From: a virus
Strand: one strand, 5' to 3'
Virus record (IMG/VR): IMGVR_UViG_3300031565_000403
Span: 1-22,816 of that record
DNA: 22,816 nucleotides
Shown: positions 15,490 through 22,155 of the stretch, one piece after another
How the letters are laid out: the number at the start of each line of letters is the position of its first letter
Position numbering within the stretch: the first letter of the stretch is position 1
Translations under genes and position numbers: made by a program
The notes under the pieces: generated by a model
The model's input: only the letters and a program-made list of their open reading frames with translations
Told to the model about the DNA's origin: nothing
The model's database searches: none

Positions 15490-15848
15490 GGTCGCCTCGG
15501 GCGGTGCCGGGCCTCGAAGCGGGCAGCTCGAGCGGCGGTGACGGCGAGGGTCGCTGCCTCGTTCGAGGCCGGCCCGGCCAGGCGGCCGAGCGACGCGACG
15601 TACGCGGCGCCGGCGGTGACGAGGTCGTCGAGGTCGTCGGCGGCGTGCGTGCCTCGGACGGCGTAGCCGGCGCCGGCCCGGCCGTCACGGTCGAGCAGCA
15701 CCACGAGCACCGAGCAGACGTCGCCGGCGTTGCCACTGTCGACGAGGTCGGCGGCGGTACGCAGGCGCGCCGAGGCGGCTTCGCCGTCGGTCGGCTCGTC
15801 GGGTGGCGCCTCGGTGTCGACGAGGCGCAGGTGCCCGCGTCGGCTCAT
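15486..15848 (-). CDS. Hypothetical protein before terminase large subunit
   Basis: This 120-residue protein starts at an ATG overlapping the upstream stop (ATGA) and overlaps the terminase start by GTGA. It has a short basic N-terminus (MSRRGHLRLVD), a helical region (SARLRTAADLVDSG), a hydrophobic strand pair (DVCSVLVVLLDRDG) and an Ala-rich C-terminal half. No family is recognised. Tight coupling to the terminase suggests a packaging-related role, which is inference only. Confidence 0.65.
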   Translation of the reverse strand: MSRRGHLRLVDTEAPPDEPTDGEAASARLRTAADLVDSGNAGDVCSVLVVLLDRDGRAGAGYAVRGTHAADDLDDLVTAGAAYVASLGRLAGPASNEAATLAVTAARAARFEARHRPRRP

Positions 15849-16066
15849 AGGACTCGGCGCACAGCTGGGCGTAGCGTGCCGGCCTTGCCGTCCTCCCACG
15901 AGGCGAGGCCGATCGCGCGGAGCCGGGTGAGGGCGGCGTAGCAGGTGGTGACGGGCACGTCGGCGGCGGCGGCCGTGGCGCGTACCGTGGCGGCGCCGTC
16001 GACGAGCGCCTCGAGGACGGCGAGGTCGGTGCCCGACAGGCTACGAGCGCCGGGCGGCAGCCTCAT
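15845..16066 (-). CDS. Small winged-helix DNA-binding protein
   Basis: This 73-residue protein starts at an ATG overlapping the nuclease stop (ATGA). The pattern SGTDLAVLEALVDG, then ATVRATAAAADVPVTTCYAALTRLRAIGL, followed by a short wing ASWEDGKAGTLRP, is a typical winged helix-turn-helix of the MarR/IclR type. It contains no other domain. It could be a small transcription regulator (a candidate binder of the palindromic operators) or a terminase accessory protein. The latter is supported by its location between the terminase genes. Confidence 0.65.
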   Translation of the reverse strand: MRLPPGARSLSGTDLAVLEALVDGAATVRATAAAADVPVTTCYAALTRLRAIGLASWEDGKAGTLRPAVRRVL

Positions 16067-16386
16067 CGGAGCACCTCGATGACGGCGGCCTCGTCGGTCG
16101 GGCGCCAGCAGTAGACCTCGACGGTGTCGGCCACGGCGGCGACCTCGCCGAACGCGTCGAGCCACCGGCGTTGCGCCGGCGTTGTCTTGCCCTTCGCCGA
16201 CTTGAGTTCGGCGACGACGAGGCGGCCGCCGCGCAGCATCACGAGGTCGGGGAAGCCGGCCGCCGACCGGCGGGAGTCGTAGGTGTGATACACGGCCCAG
16301 CCTCGGAGCGCGGCGTACGACGTGACGAAGCCCTGCCAGTCGGCCTCGGTGATGGTCGAGGCGAGCGCCTCGCGTGCCGTCGTCAC
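16063..16386 (-). CDS. VRR-NUC domain nuclease
   Basis: This 107-residue protein starts at a GTG overlapping the small terminase stop (GTGA). It is a stand-alone VRR-NUC domain of the PD-(D/E)xK superfamily. It has TEADWQGFVTSYAALRGW at the start, then AAGFPDLVML with D47, LVVAELKSAKG with E60 and K62, and the conserved TPAQRRWLDAF helix. VRR-NUC enzymes cut branched or flap DNA such as Holliday junctions. In a packaging operon it may resolve branched replicative DNA before or during packaging. Confidence 0.85.
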   Translation of the reverse strand: MTTAREALASTITEADWQGFVTSYAALRGWAVYHTYDSRRSAAGFPDLVMLRGGRLVVAELKSAKGKTTPAQRRWLDAFGEVAAVADTVEVYCWRPTDEAAVIEVLR

Positions 16387-16994
16387 GACAGGCCTTCGAG
16401 GTCGGCCGGGGCGCCGAGGCCGGCGGCGAGGTCGTCGTCGAGGGTCGACGCGAACGCCTCGAGGTCGGCGTCGAGGCGTGCCCGCAGCTCGTCGGGGTTG
16501 ACGACCTCGACGGGACCCTCGTCGGGGCCGCTGACCCACTGCCGAGTGACTCGGGCGTACCGATCGGGGTACGACCGCTCGAGCCACCACGCGAGCGCCT
16601 GCCACGCCTTCTCGGTGCGTTCGGTGCGGCGCTCGGTCGTCTCGGTGACCTCGACGAGTCGGGCGTCGTCACCGCGCCCTACGGCCTTCTGGTACGTCTT
16701 TGTGGTCGTGTCGACCGTGACGGTGCGTTCGCCCATCCCAGCTCGAAGGACGCCGGCGATAGCGTGCCGCTCGGCTTGGCGGCGGCTTTCTTGTACGGCC
16801 GTGAGGAACAGTGCGTGTTTCGTGTCGGTGTCGCCGGCGTCGAGGTCGGCCTCGGCCTGGGCGCGCCAGCGGCGCCACGTCGAGTCGTGGAGGCCGAGCG
16901 CCTCGCAGGTGGCGGTGATCGTCATGCCTTGTCGCACGAGGTCGGTGAAGTTCTGGACGAACTCGGGCGTGTCTAGGCGGGTCGGGCGTGCCAT
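16383..16994 (-). CDS. Terminase small subunit-like HTH protein
   Basis: This 203-residue protein starts at an ATG with AGGAGG upstream and overlaps the preceding stop as TGATG. Residues 8-48 form a helix-turn-helix (PEFVQNFTDLVRQGMTITATCEALGLHDSTWRRW in outline) like those of small terminases that bind the packaging site. A helical middle (AVQESRRQAERHAIAGVLRAG) and a conserved-looking WQALAWWLERSYPDRY motif near 130-145 follow; the latter is often seen in phage small terminase-like proteins. The C-terminus is acidic. The large terminase is three genes downstream, supporting the call. Confidence 0.75.
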   Translation of the reverse strand: MARPTRLDTPEFVQNFTDLVRQGMTITATCEALGLHDSTWRRWRAQAEADLDAGDTDTKHALFLTAVQESRRQAERHAIAGVLRAGMGERTVTVDTTTKTYQKAVGRGDDARLVEVTETTERRTERTEKAWQALAWWLERSYPDRYARVTRQWVSGPDEGPVEVVNPDELRARLDADLEAFASTLDDDLAAGLGAPADLEGLS

Positions 16995-18094
16995 CAGGTG
17001 TCCTCCTGGGGGCGAGTGTTCCACGTGGAACGTTCGGTGAGCGGCTCGAGGCGGGCGAGGGCGTGGCGCATCGGGCCGATGTGCGGCTCCGAACCGACGA
17101 CCCAGAACAGGGTGCGGGCGTCGCCGGCGGTCCACGACGGGAACAGCTCGGGGTGCTGGGCCATCCACGTCACGGCCTTGCCCTCGTAGGTCGGGTGGAA
17201 GTCGATGCCGTCGAGGCGGTAGGGGCGCCGGTCGGCGTAGCGGACGACGCCGGTCGAGTGGAGGTCGTGGTGCTCGAGGGTCCAGTCGGCGCCGGTCGTG
17301 TCGGCGTTGTGCTCGGCCTCGAGGGCCGGGTGCTGGTGATAGCGGCGGTGCCAGCGGGCGCCGATCGGCTCGGCGTCGTGTTCGGCGATGAGGGCGAGGC
17401 GGCGGTCGAGCCACTCGAGGCGGGTCGGGCCGACGCCGATGAGCACGACACGGCGCAGTGCTGGGGGCGGGTTGCGGGTGAGGCCGTAGAGGACGCTCGC
17501 GCAGGAATTGCACGAGCCGGCGGTCATCACGATCGTGTCGACGGTGTCGGGGAGGTTCGCTACCTGGGCGGCGCCGACGGCGTGGAACGCGGCGATCTCG
17601 GCGGCGTTGTCGCCGTCGGGGTTCGTGATGCCGTAGCGGAGCCAGTAGTGGGCGGCGAGGTCGCCGTCGTGGAGCTTGCGGACGGCGCCTTGTAGGGCCG
17701 GGTTGTAGCCGACGGGCACGAAGCGGAATTCGGCGCCGGCGGCGGCGGCGATCTCGACGTTCGGGTGCCGCATCGCGGTGTCGGGTCGGGTGCCGCCGAG
17801 GACGACGACGGCGGGCAGCCGGTAGTGGCGGGCGGTGAGGGCGGCCATGCTCACCTGCGGCGACAGGACCGATGCGCCGGTCACGACGCCGGCGGCGGGC
17901 GGGGCGACGTCGAGCAGGTGGATCAGCTGCCGTAGCTTTGAGCCGTTGATGCCGCCGTAGCCGAGCGGGGCGAAGGCGTCCTCCCGCTTGTACCACCGGC
18001 CGTTGACGGCCTCGACGGGTGTCGGCTCGAGTAGCCGGTCGGCCCAGCGGGCGCCGTCGACCTCGAGGTCGGCGAAGATCGTCGGGCCGGTCAT
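16994..18094 (-). CDS. PLP-dependent enzyme, fold type II, in base-modification set
   Basis: This 366-residue protein starts at an ATG overlapping the previous stop (ATGA). It resembles the tryptophan synthase beta/ACC deaminase/cysteine synthase superfamily. WYKREDAF (34-41) and GINGSKLRQL (48-57) put the PLP Schiff-base lysine at K53, followed by GASVLSPQVSMAALTARHY, the substrate loop region, and TAGSCNS (191-197), the PLP phosphate-binding loop. DxTFW-like WVVGSEPH closes the fold. PLP enzymes occur in known thymidine hypermodification clusters, where they edit the amino acid attached to the base. Here the neighbouring gene is an amino acid:DNA transferase-like protein, so the same job is inferred; the reaction is not known. 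Confidence 0.75.
   Translation of the reverse strand: MTGPTIFADLEVDGARWADRLLEPTPVEAVNGRWYKREDAFAPLGYGGINGSKLRQLIHLLDVAPPAAGVVTGASVLSPQVSMAALTARHYRLPAVVVLGGTRPDTAMRHPNVEIAAAAGAEFRFVPVGYNPALQGAVRKLHDGDLAAHYWLRYGITNPDGDNAAEIAAFHAVGAAQVANLPDTVDTIVMTAGSCNSCASVLYGLTRNPPPALRRVVLIGVGPTRLEWLDRRLALIAEHDAEPIGARWHRRYHQHPALEAEHNADTTGADWTLEHHDLHSTGVVRYADRRPYRLDGIDFHPTYEGKAVTWMAQHPELFPSWTAGDARTLFWVVGSEPHIGPMRHALARLEPLTERSTWNTRPQEDT
17018..17031. promoter_or_regulatory. parS-like 14-bp palindrome inside PLP gene
   Basis: GTTCCACGTGGAAC is a perfect palindrome differing at two symmetric bases from the bacterial parS core GTTTCACGTGAAAC. It lies in codons for the C-terminal STWN of the PLP enzyme. A ParB-like gene is about 3.5 kb upstream, but that protein shows no obvious parS-binding HTH domain. 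It may be chance. Confidence 0.25.
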
Positions 18095-19185
18095 CGGTGG
18101 CGGCCCAGGTTGCCAGCTCGGGCGGCGTCGTTGAACTCGTTGCGGAAGCTCGGCCACTCCCGGTCCATCATCACGACCTCGCCGGTGAGGCGGTAGTGAT
18201 TCTGCTTCACGGGATGCACGCCTGGGTCGCCTGGGTTGTCCTCGAGGCGCAGGTGCGCCGGCAGGCACGCCGCTCGGGCCTCCCACAGCACGTCGAGGTC
18301 GGCGTCGGGCCAGGCGGCCTCGGCGGCTCGGATGCGGTCGTGGAGCATGTCGTTGTACACGTTCGGGTAGCGGCGGTTCGGGCGGTGCCACGACTTGTAG
18401 GTGCAGAGGGCCGACTCGAGCGTCAGGTAGCCGACGTCGCCCTCGTAGTCGAGGCCGGCGGCGCGGCGTCGAGCTTCGGTGAGGATGGCGGCGGCGTCGG
18501 TCTCGAGGGCGTCGAGGGTCGCCTCGGTGTAGCGGCCGTCGAACGTCGGGTTGCTCGAGTGCCAGTCGAGGGCGTCGCGGCCGGTGACGAGGCACAGGCC
18601 GTTGCGGTGCGACCTCGAGCCGGCCCGGTCGCCGAGCATGAGGTCGGTGCAGTCGACCGGGGCGCCGGCGATGGCGACGTACTCGGCGAACGACCATGCC
18701 GACAGGCGGCCGAACGTGGGGATGCCACGACAGGCGGCCCAGGTTGCCTCCCAGCCGCTCGAGGCGACGTCGTGCCACCATGCGGCCTGACGGCCCTTCG
18801 GAACGGTCTCGAGGTAGCCGGCGAGCGCCTCGTCGAGCCGGGTTCGGAAGTAGCGGCGGTCGGTGTCCCAGGCGAGGCGTTCGCGGTTGCGGCGCCAGAA
18901 CGCTACGACGTCGTCGACCCGGTCGGGTGTCGGGCCGGCCCGGTGCAGCAGCAGCGACGTCACCGGGTTCTGCGTGTTGCCGTTGAGGGCGGCGAACCAG
19001 AAGGTCGACTCGTCGTCCCAGCCGAGCCGCTCGGCGAGCCACGGGATCAGGTAGTACACGCCGCCGGGGTGCGCCCGGTAGCGGAGGTGGAAGGCGTAGA
19101 AGCGTTGGAACACCTCGGGGCGCCAGCGGGCCTCACGGAAGTCGAGGCCGGCGGTCAGCTCGACCGTGTCGGGCGTGTCGATCAC
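18091..19185 (-). CDS. Amino acid:DNA transferase-like protein (thymidine hypermodification)
   Basis: This 364-residue protein starts at a GTG overlapping the kinase stop (GTGA). Its landmarks recall the amino acid:DNA transferase / alpha-glutamyl-putrescinyl thymine pyrophosphorylase family: FQRFYAFHLRYRAHPGGVYY (26-45), NGNTQNPVTSLLL (68-80), AWDTDRRYFRTRL (105-117), FGRLSAWSFAEYV (158-170), DWHSSNPTFDG (207-217), and YKSWHRPNRRYPNVYNDM (263-280). In studied phages this family replaces the pyrophosphate on 5-hydroxymethyl-deoxyuridine in DNA with an amino acid or amine. The kinase immediately upstream and the PLP enzyme immediately downstream supply the expected partner steps. The family call is from remembered motifs, not an alignment. 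Confidence 0.78.
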   Translation of the reverse strand: MIDTPDTVELTAGLDFREARWRPEVFQRFYAFHLRYRAHPGGVYYLIPWLAERLGWDDESTFWFAALNGNTQNPVTSLLLHRAGPTPDRVDDVVAFWRRNRERLAWDTDRRYFRTRLDEALAGYLETVPKGRQAAWWHDVASSGWEATWAACRGIPTFGRLSAWSFAEYVAIAGAPVDCTDLMLGDRAGSRSHRNGLCLVTGRDALDWHSSNPTFDGRYTEATLDALETDAAAILTEARRRAAGLDYEGDVGYLTLESALCTYKSWHRPNRRYPNVYNDMLHDRIRAAEAAWPDADLDVLWEARAACLPAHLRLEDNPGDPGVHPVKQNHYRLTGEVVMMDREWPSFRNEFNDAARAGNLGRHR

Positions 19186-19721
19186 CGGGCGGCCTCGAGG
19201 GCGACGACGACCGGGTGCCAGTCGAGCAGCGCCTGCGCCCGGTCGAGGTCGTCGCCGGGCACGGTCACGTCGGCGGTGTCGGCGAGGCGGGCGGCTTTCG
19301 TGTCGCGGCCGGCGAGCCACGACGCTGCGGGCGTCCAGTCGGAGCGGGCCGAGCGTCGGGCCTCGAGCGTGTCGTCGTCGACCTCGACCGAGGCGACGGT
19401 GACGGTGACGCCGGCGGCGCGCCACTGATCGAACAGCTTGAGCGAAGCGAGGCGGTCGCCTTCGCCGAGGACGAGGCGCGGCGCCGAGGGTCGGGCGATC
19501 CACTCGAGGACGGTCGGCGCCACTCCCATGCCGAGCGTGTCGGTGCCAGGGAAGCCGGCCCGGTCGGCGCCGAGCGCCACGACCGGCGACGGCAGCAGCA
19601 GCCGGTGGGCAAACGGCTTGCGGTAGGTGGCGCCGGTCAGGTCTCGGCACAGGTGGGCGGCAAGGGTCGACTTGCCGGCGGCCGGGCGGCCCACGAGGTA
19701 GAGGACGTCACTCGTCGGCAT
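19182..19721 (-). CDS. P-loop kinase, probable hydroxymethylpyrimidine DNA kinase
   Basis: This 179-residue protein starts at an ATG 14 nt inside the dioxygenase gene. It has Walker A GRPAAGKST (11-19), then GADRAGFPGTDTLGMG (51-66), an EGDRLAS motif (87-93) and WLAGRDTKAARLA (135-147). These GTD, EGDR and GR-TK motifs are those I associate with phage P-loop kinases in thymidine hypermodification clusters (5-hmdU DNA kinase), which phosphorylate the hydroxymethyl group of the base in DNA. A dNMP kinase or zeta-type kinase is possible, but the gene order dioxygenase-kinase-transferase favours the DNA kinase. No weak points in the ATP site are seen. Confidence 0.75.
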   Translation of the reverse strand: MPTSDVLYLVGRPAAGKSTLAAHLCRDLTGATYRKPFAHRLLLPSPVVALGADRAGFPGTDTLGMGVAPTVLEWIARPSAPRLVLGEGDRLASLKLFDQWRAAGVTVTVASVEVDDDTLEARRSARSDWTPAASWLAGRDTKAARLADTADVTVPGDDLDRAQALLDWHPVVVALEAAR

Positions 19722-20547
19722 CGGCCAGCACCCGGTGAGCCTCGTCGAGTTCGCGTTCGGTGCGGCGCGCTGAGCCTCGGGCGATCTCGTCGGCGAACGG
19801 CAGGCAGTGCTTCATCCTGTCGACGCAGTACCAGACCAGGGAGTAGCGGTAGCCGCCGGGGCGCGTGGCGAACTTCGTGACGCCGTGGAGGGTGGCGCTG
19901 CCCTCGAAGATCATTGCGTGCTGGTCCTCGCAGGAGGCCCATACGCCCCACTCCGGCAGGTGTAGCCATCCGCCGCGCAGGTGGCGGCGCACGACGAGCA
20001 TCGCCGACCATGTGCCCGGCAGGTTGTTGCGGTCAACGTGGTAGGGGAGGGCGGCCGTCTGATTGATGATGCCGCTCGTCCACGGCCCACCGTCGATGCG
20101 CCACTCGGGCAGGATCGTCTCGTCGACGAGGCGGGCGTGCCGGGCGTAGGCGTCGGGTGCGAGGCGGCGGTACAGCTCGTCCAGCTCGGCGGTGAACGCA
20201 GCGACCTCGTCGTGAACGTCGCGCCGGTCGACGGCGAGGGCCGCCGAGGCGCAGCAGTCCCGCTGCCGGATCGGTTGCCGCGCCAGGTAGCCGAACGTGC
20301 GGTGCGCGTAGCGGATGCTGCTCATGCGGCCGTCGGCCTTGAGCGACTCGTAGCGGACCGTCGGTAGCTGCCGGCGCAGCACGGCGAGGGAGCGGTCGAC
20401 TCGGCCCTGCCCGCCCAGCACGCGGCCCGAGTCGGCGTCGATCAGCCGGAACTCACCTCGTAGCACGGCCGCCTCGTCGGGCGGCTCGAGCGGCATGCCC
20501 AGCTGGGCGGCGTCGGTGTCGACGCGGCGAACCTCGACGTCACGCAC
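19708..20547 (-). CDS. TET/JBP-like 2OG-Fe(II) dioxygenase (5-methylpyrimidine hydroxylase)
   Basis: This 279-residue protein starts at a GTG overlapping the ParB-like stop by 8 nt. The catalytic core is recognisable at residues 155-245: WTSGIINQTAALPYHVDRNN with iron ligands H170 and D172, WSAMLVVRR, a strand GGWLHLPEWG (192-201), third ligand H221 in TLHGVT, and R234 in GYRYSLVWY for 2-oxoglutarate. The NxTxxxPYHxD pattern, the long insert before H221 and the GYRYS end resemble TET/JBP oxygenases. These oxidise 5-methylcytosine or thymine in DNA to the hydroxymethyl form. No C5-methyltransferase is in the window, so thymine or a methylcytosine made elsewhere is the possible substrate. A general 2OG oxygenase is the alternative. 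Confidence 0.75.
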   Translation of the reverse strand: MRDVEVRRVDTDAAQLGMPLEPPDEAAVLRGEFRLIDADSGRVLGGQGRVDRSLAVLRRQLPTVRYESLKADGRMSSIRYAHRTFGYLARQPIRQRDCCASAALAVDRRDVHDEVAAFTAELDELYRRLAPDAYARHARLVDETILPEWRIDGGPWTSGIINQTAALPYHVDRNNLPGTWSAMLVVRRHLRGGWLHLPEWGVWASCEDQHAMIFEGSATLHGVTKFATRPGGYRYSLVWYCVDRMKHCLPFADEIARGSARRTERELDEAHRVLADADE

Positions 20548-21202
20548 CGACGTCGACCTCGGGCGGCGTGTCGCCTGTGCGTTCGGCGACGAGGTCGACG
20601 AGGGCGTCGGCGTTCGTGTCGACGCCGAGGTCGTCGCGGATCGTCGCGAGCCGCTCGACGACCCAGGCGTAGCGGCGCAGGTCGAACATCATGATCACCG
20701 AGCGGATGCCCGACGCGTCGTAGCCGGCCTTTCGGTCGGCGGGTGTCGGCGACGGTGTGCCGAGCATGCCGACCTCGGTTCGCTCGGCCAGGTCGGCGAG
20801 GAAGTCCTCGACGTCGTCGGCGTCGTAGCCGGCGGCCTCGAGCAGCTCGCCCGATTCGTCGAGGTCCCGCAGGTCGGCGATCCACTGTGCGAGGTCGTCG
20901 TCGTCGGTGTCGCCGAGTTCGAACGACCGATTATCGGCCAGGGTGAATCCCGAGGCGGTCGCCGGGTCGTCCTCGACCCAGACGACGGCGATCTGCGTCC
21001 ACTCGAGCCGCTGCGCCGCGTACCAGACGTGGTGCCCGGCCTCGATCTCGCCGGTGAGGCGGTTCGCTACGATCGGCTTGCGTTGCCCGAAGCGGGCGAG
21101 GGAGCGCGCCACGGCGTCGACGTCGCCTCGACGCGGGTTGCCGGCGGTCGCCTTGACGGCGTCGATCGGCTCGGCGAGCGACGCGAGTCCTTCTACGATC
21201 AT
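20540..21202 (-). CDS. ParB-like N-terminal domain protein
   Basis: This 220-residue protein starts at an ATG with AGGAGG 6 nt upstream; an in-frame upstream extension of 15 codons is rejected for that reason. Residues 12-110 are the ParB/sulfiredoxin-like domain: AGNPRRGDVDAVARSLARFG (20-39), KPIVANRLTGEIEAGHHVWYA (42-62), and GFTLADNRSFELGD (85-98). This form is frequent in actinophages, often near the terminase. It binds or hydrolyses nucleotides, and some members nick DNA. The C-terminal half is not recognised and has no clear HTH. It opens the block of modification and packaging genes. Site-directed DNA contact for the modification enzymes is a possible role. Confidence 0.8.
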   Translation of the reverse strand: MIVEGLASLAEPIDAVKATAGNPRRGDVDAVARSLARFGQRKPIVANRLTGEIEAGHHVWYAAQRLEWTQIAVVWVEDDPATASGFTLADNRSFELGDTDDDDLAQWIADLRDLDESGELLEAAGYDADDVEDFLADLAERTEVGMLGTPSPTPADRKAGYDASGIRSVIMMFDLRRYAWVVERLATIRDDLGVDTNADALVDLVAERTGDTPPEVDVGA

Positions 21203-21237
21203 GGGTGCCTCCTGCTGCAGCGTGTCGGTCGTCGCCG

Positions 21238-21246
21238 ACCGTAGCA
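21238..21246 (-). promoter_or_regulatory. Candidate extended -10 promoter for modification-packaging block
   Basis: TGC-TACGGT on the minus strand is placed about 36 nt before the ATG at 21202, with GAGCGGCCGG upstream. The similar site at 4397-4405 before the capsid gene (GAGCTGGCGGCCG then TGC-TACGTT) supports a shared promoter class. It lies just after the hairpin at 21312-21344, so it would restart transcription for the ten-gene block. No -35 is evident. Confidence 0.4.
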
Positions 21247-21311
21247 CCGGCCGCTCGAGCCGGCCACGACCGACGGATACGTGCCTGGGTGCCCGCTGGG
21301 GGAGACGCGAG

Positions 21312-21344
21312 CCGCCGGCCCTGCCGAGTGGGCAGGGCCGGCGG
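21312..21344 (-). terminator. Strong hairpin between cassette 1 and ParB-like gene
   Basis: A perfect 14-bp GC-rich stem (21312-21325 with 21331-21344) has a 5-nt loop, CACTC on the minus strand. It starts about 36 nt past the stop of the second cassette gene. There is no U-tract. It should stop or slow RNA polymerase, ending accessory cassette 1 before the modification block. Confidence 0.7.
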
Positions 21345-21379
21345 TGGCGGGCACGTCGTGTCGTCGTGGGGCGCCCAGG

Positions 21380-22105
21380 TCAGCGGGCGCCGATCGTATC
21401 GAGGGCGAGGCGCCCGGCGTCGGCGGCGCCGTGACGCTGGCACCGCTGCCGGGCCTTGTCGATGAGGTCACCGCTGCTGCGATCGGTCGCGTCCCGAAGG
21501 GCGTCGGCCAGGAGCACGCCGGCGACGTACAGCGCCTCGGCCCTCGAGCGGTGCCCCTCGTCGATGATGGTCGCGAGCCGGTACAGCAGGTCGGCGCCGC
21601 CACGCCGTTCCTCGAGGGCCGACTCGCCGGCGTCGAGGTAGGGACGCTCGGCCAGCAGCCAGCAGCGGCGGCGAAGCTCGGCGGTGACGGCGGCCATGCC
21701 GTCGGCCTCGTAGCGGGCCTCGGCCTCGAGGTCGGCGCGCTCGGCGTCGAGCCGGGCCAGCTCCTGCTGCTTGCGCCAGTCGTCGAGGGCCGTAGCGACC
21801 CGGCGGCCCTCGGCTTGCGCCATGACCGAGACGGCGCCCGGCCCGGCGAGGACGGGCACGACCTCGTAGACCGACGGCAGGTGCTTGCGCGCGGCGCCGT
21901 AGCTCGCGTACGGCTTGACCCGGTAGAGGTCGGTGCCTGTCGTGTCGGTGGCGCCTCGGTAGCGAACCGAGACGGTCGTCCGCTCGTCGTCGAACGCATA
22001 GCTCCTGTCGTCTCGCACCGTCGTCACTCGGGCGGCGCGCCCGACGTAGCCGGCGATCGGGTACTCGGTGCCGGTGCTCGGGTCGGTGTGCGTGGTCGTG
22101 GTCAT
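21380..22105 (-). CDS. Hypothetical protein, cassette 1 second gene
   Basis: This 241-residue protein starts at the ATG at 22105, which has AGGAGC upstream; the 57-codon in-frame extension before it has no ribosome binding site and a frame-shadow composition. The first 100 residues look beta-rich (YPIAGYVGRAARVTTV, TTVSVRYRGAT). Residues about 120-165 are a charged helix likely to form a coiled coil (DWRKQQELARLDAERADLEAEARYE). The remainder is helical (GADLLYRLATIIDEGHRSRAEALYVAGVLLADAL). No family is recognised. It follows a promoter that appears to be regulated together with two other cassettes. Confidence 0.65.
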   Translation of the reverse strand: MTTTTHTDPSTGTEYPIAGYVGRAARVTTVRDDRSYAFDDERTTVSVRYRGATDTTGTDLYRVKPYASYGAARKHLPSVYEVVPVLAGPGAVSVMAQAEGRRVATALDDWRKQQELARLDAERADLEAEARYEADGMAAVTAELRRRCWLLAERPYLDAGESALEERRGGADLLYRLATIIDEGHRSRAEALYVAGVLLADALRDATDRSSGDLIDKARQRCQRHGAADAGRLALDTIGAR

Positions 22106-22155
22106 GGGTCCTGCTCCTGGGTCGGGTGTTCTGTCGTCGGGTGTCGGTGTGCTGT

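Noticed and set aside
13993-15666. Plus-strand open frame of 557 codons opposite the large terminase
   Set aside because: Antisense shadow; the minus strand has intact Walker and nuclease motifs of the terminase.
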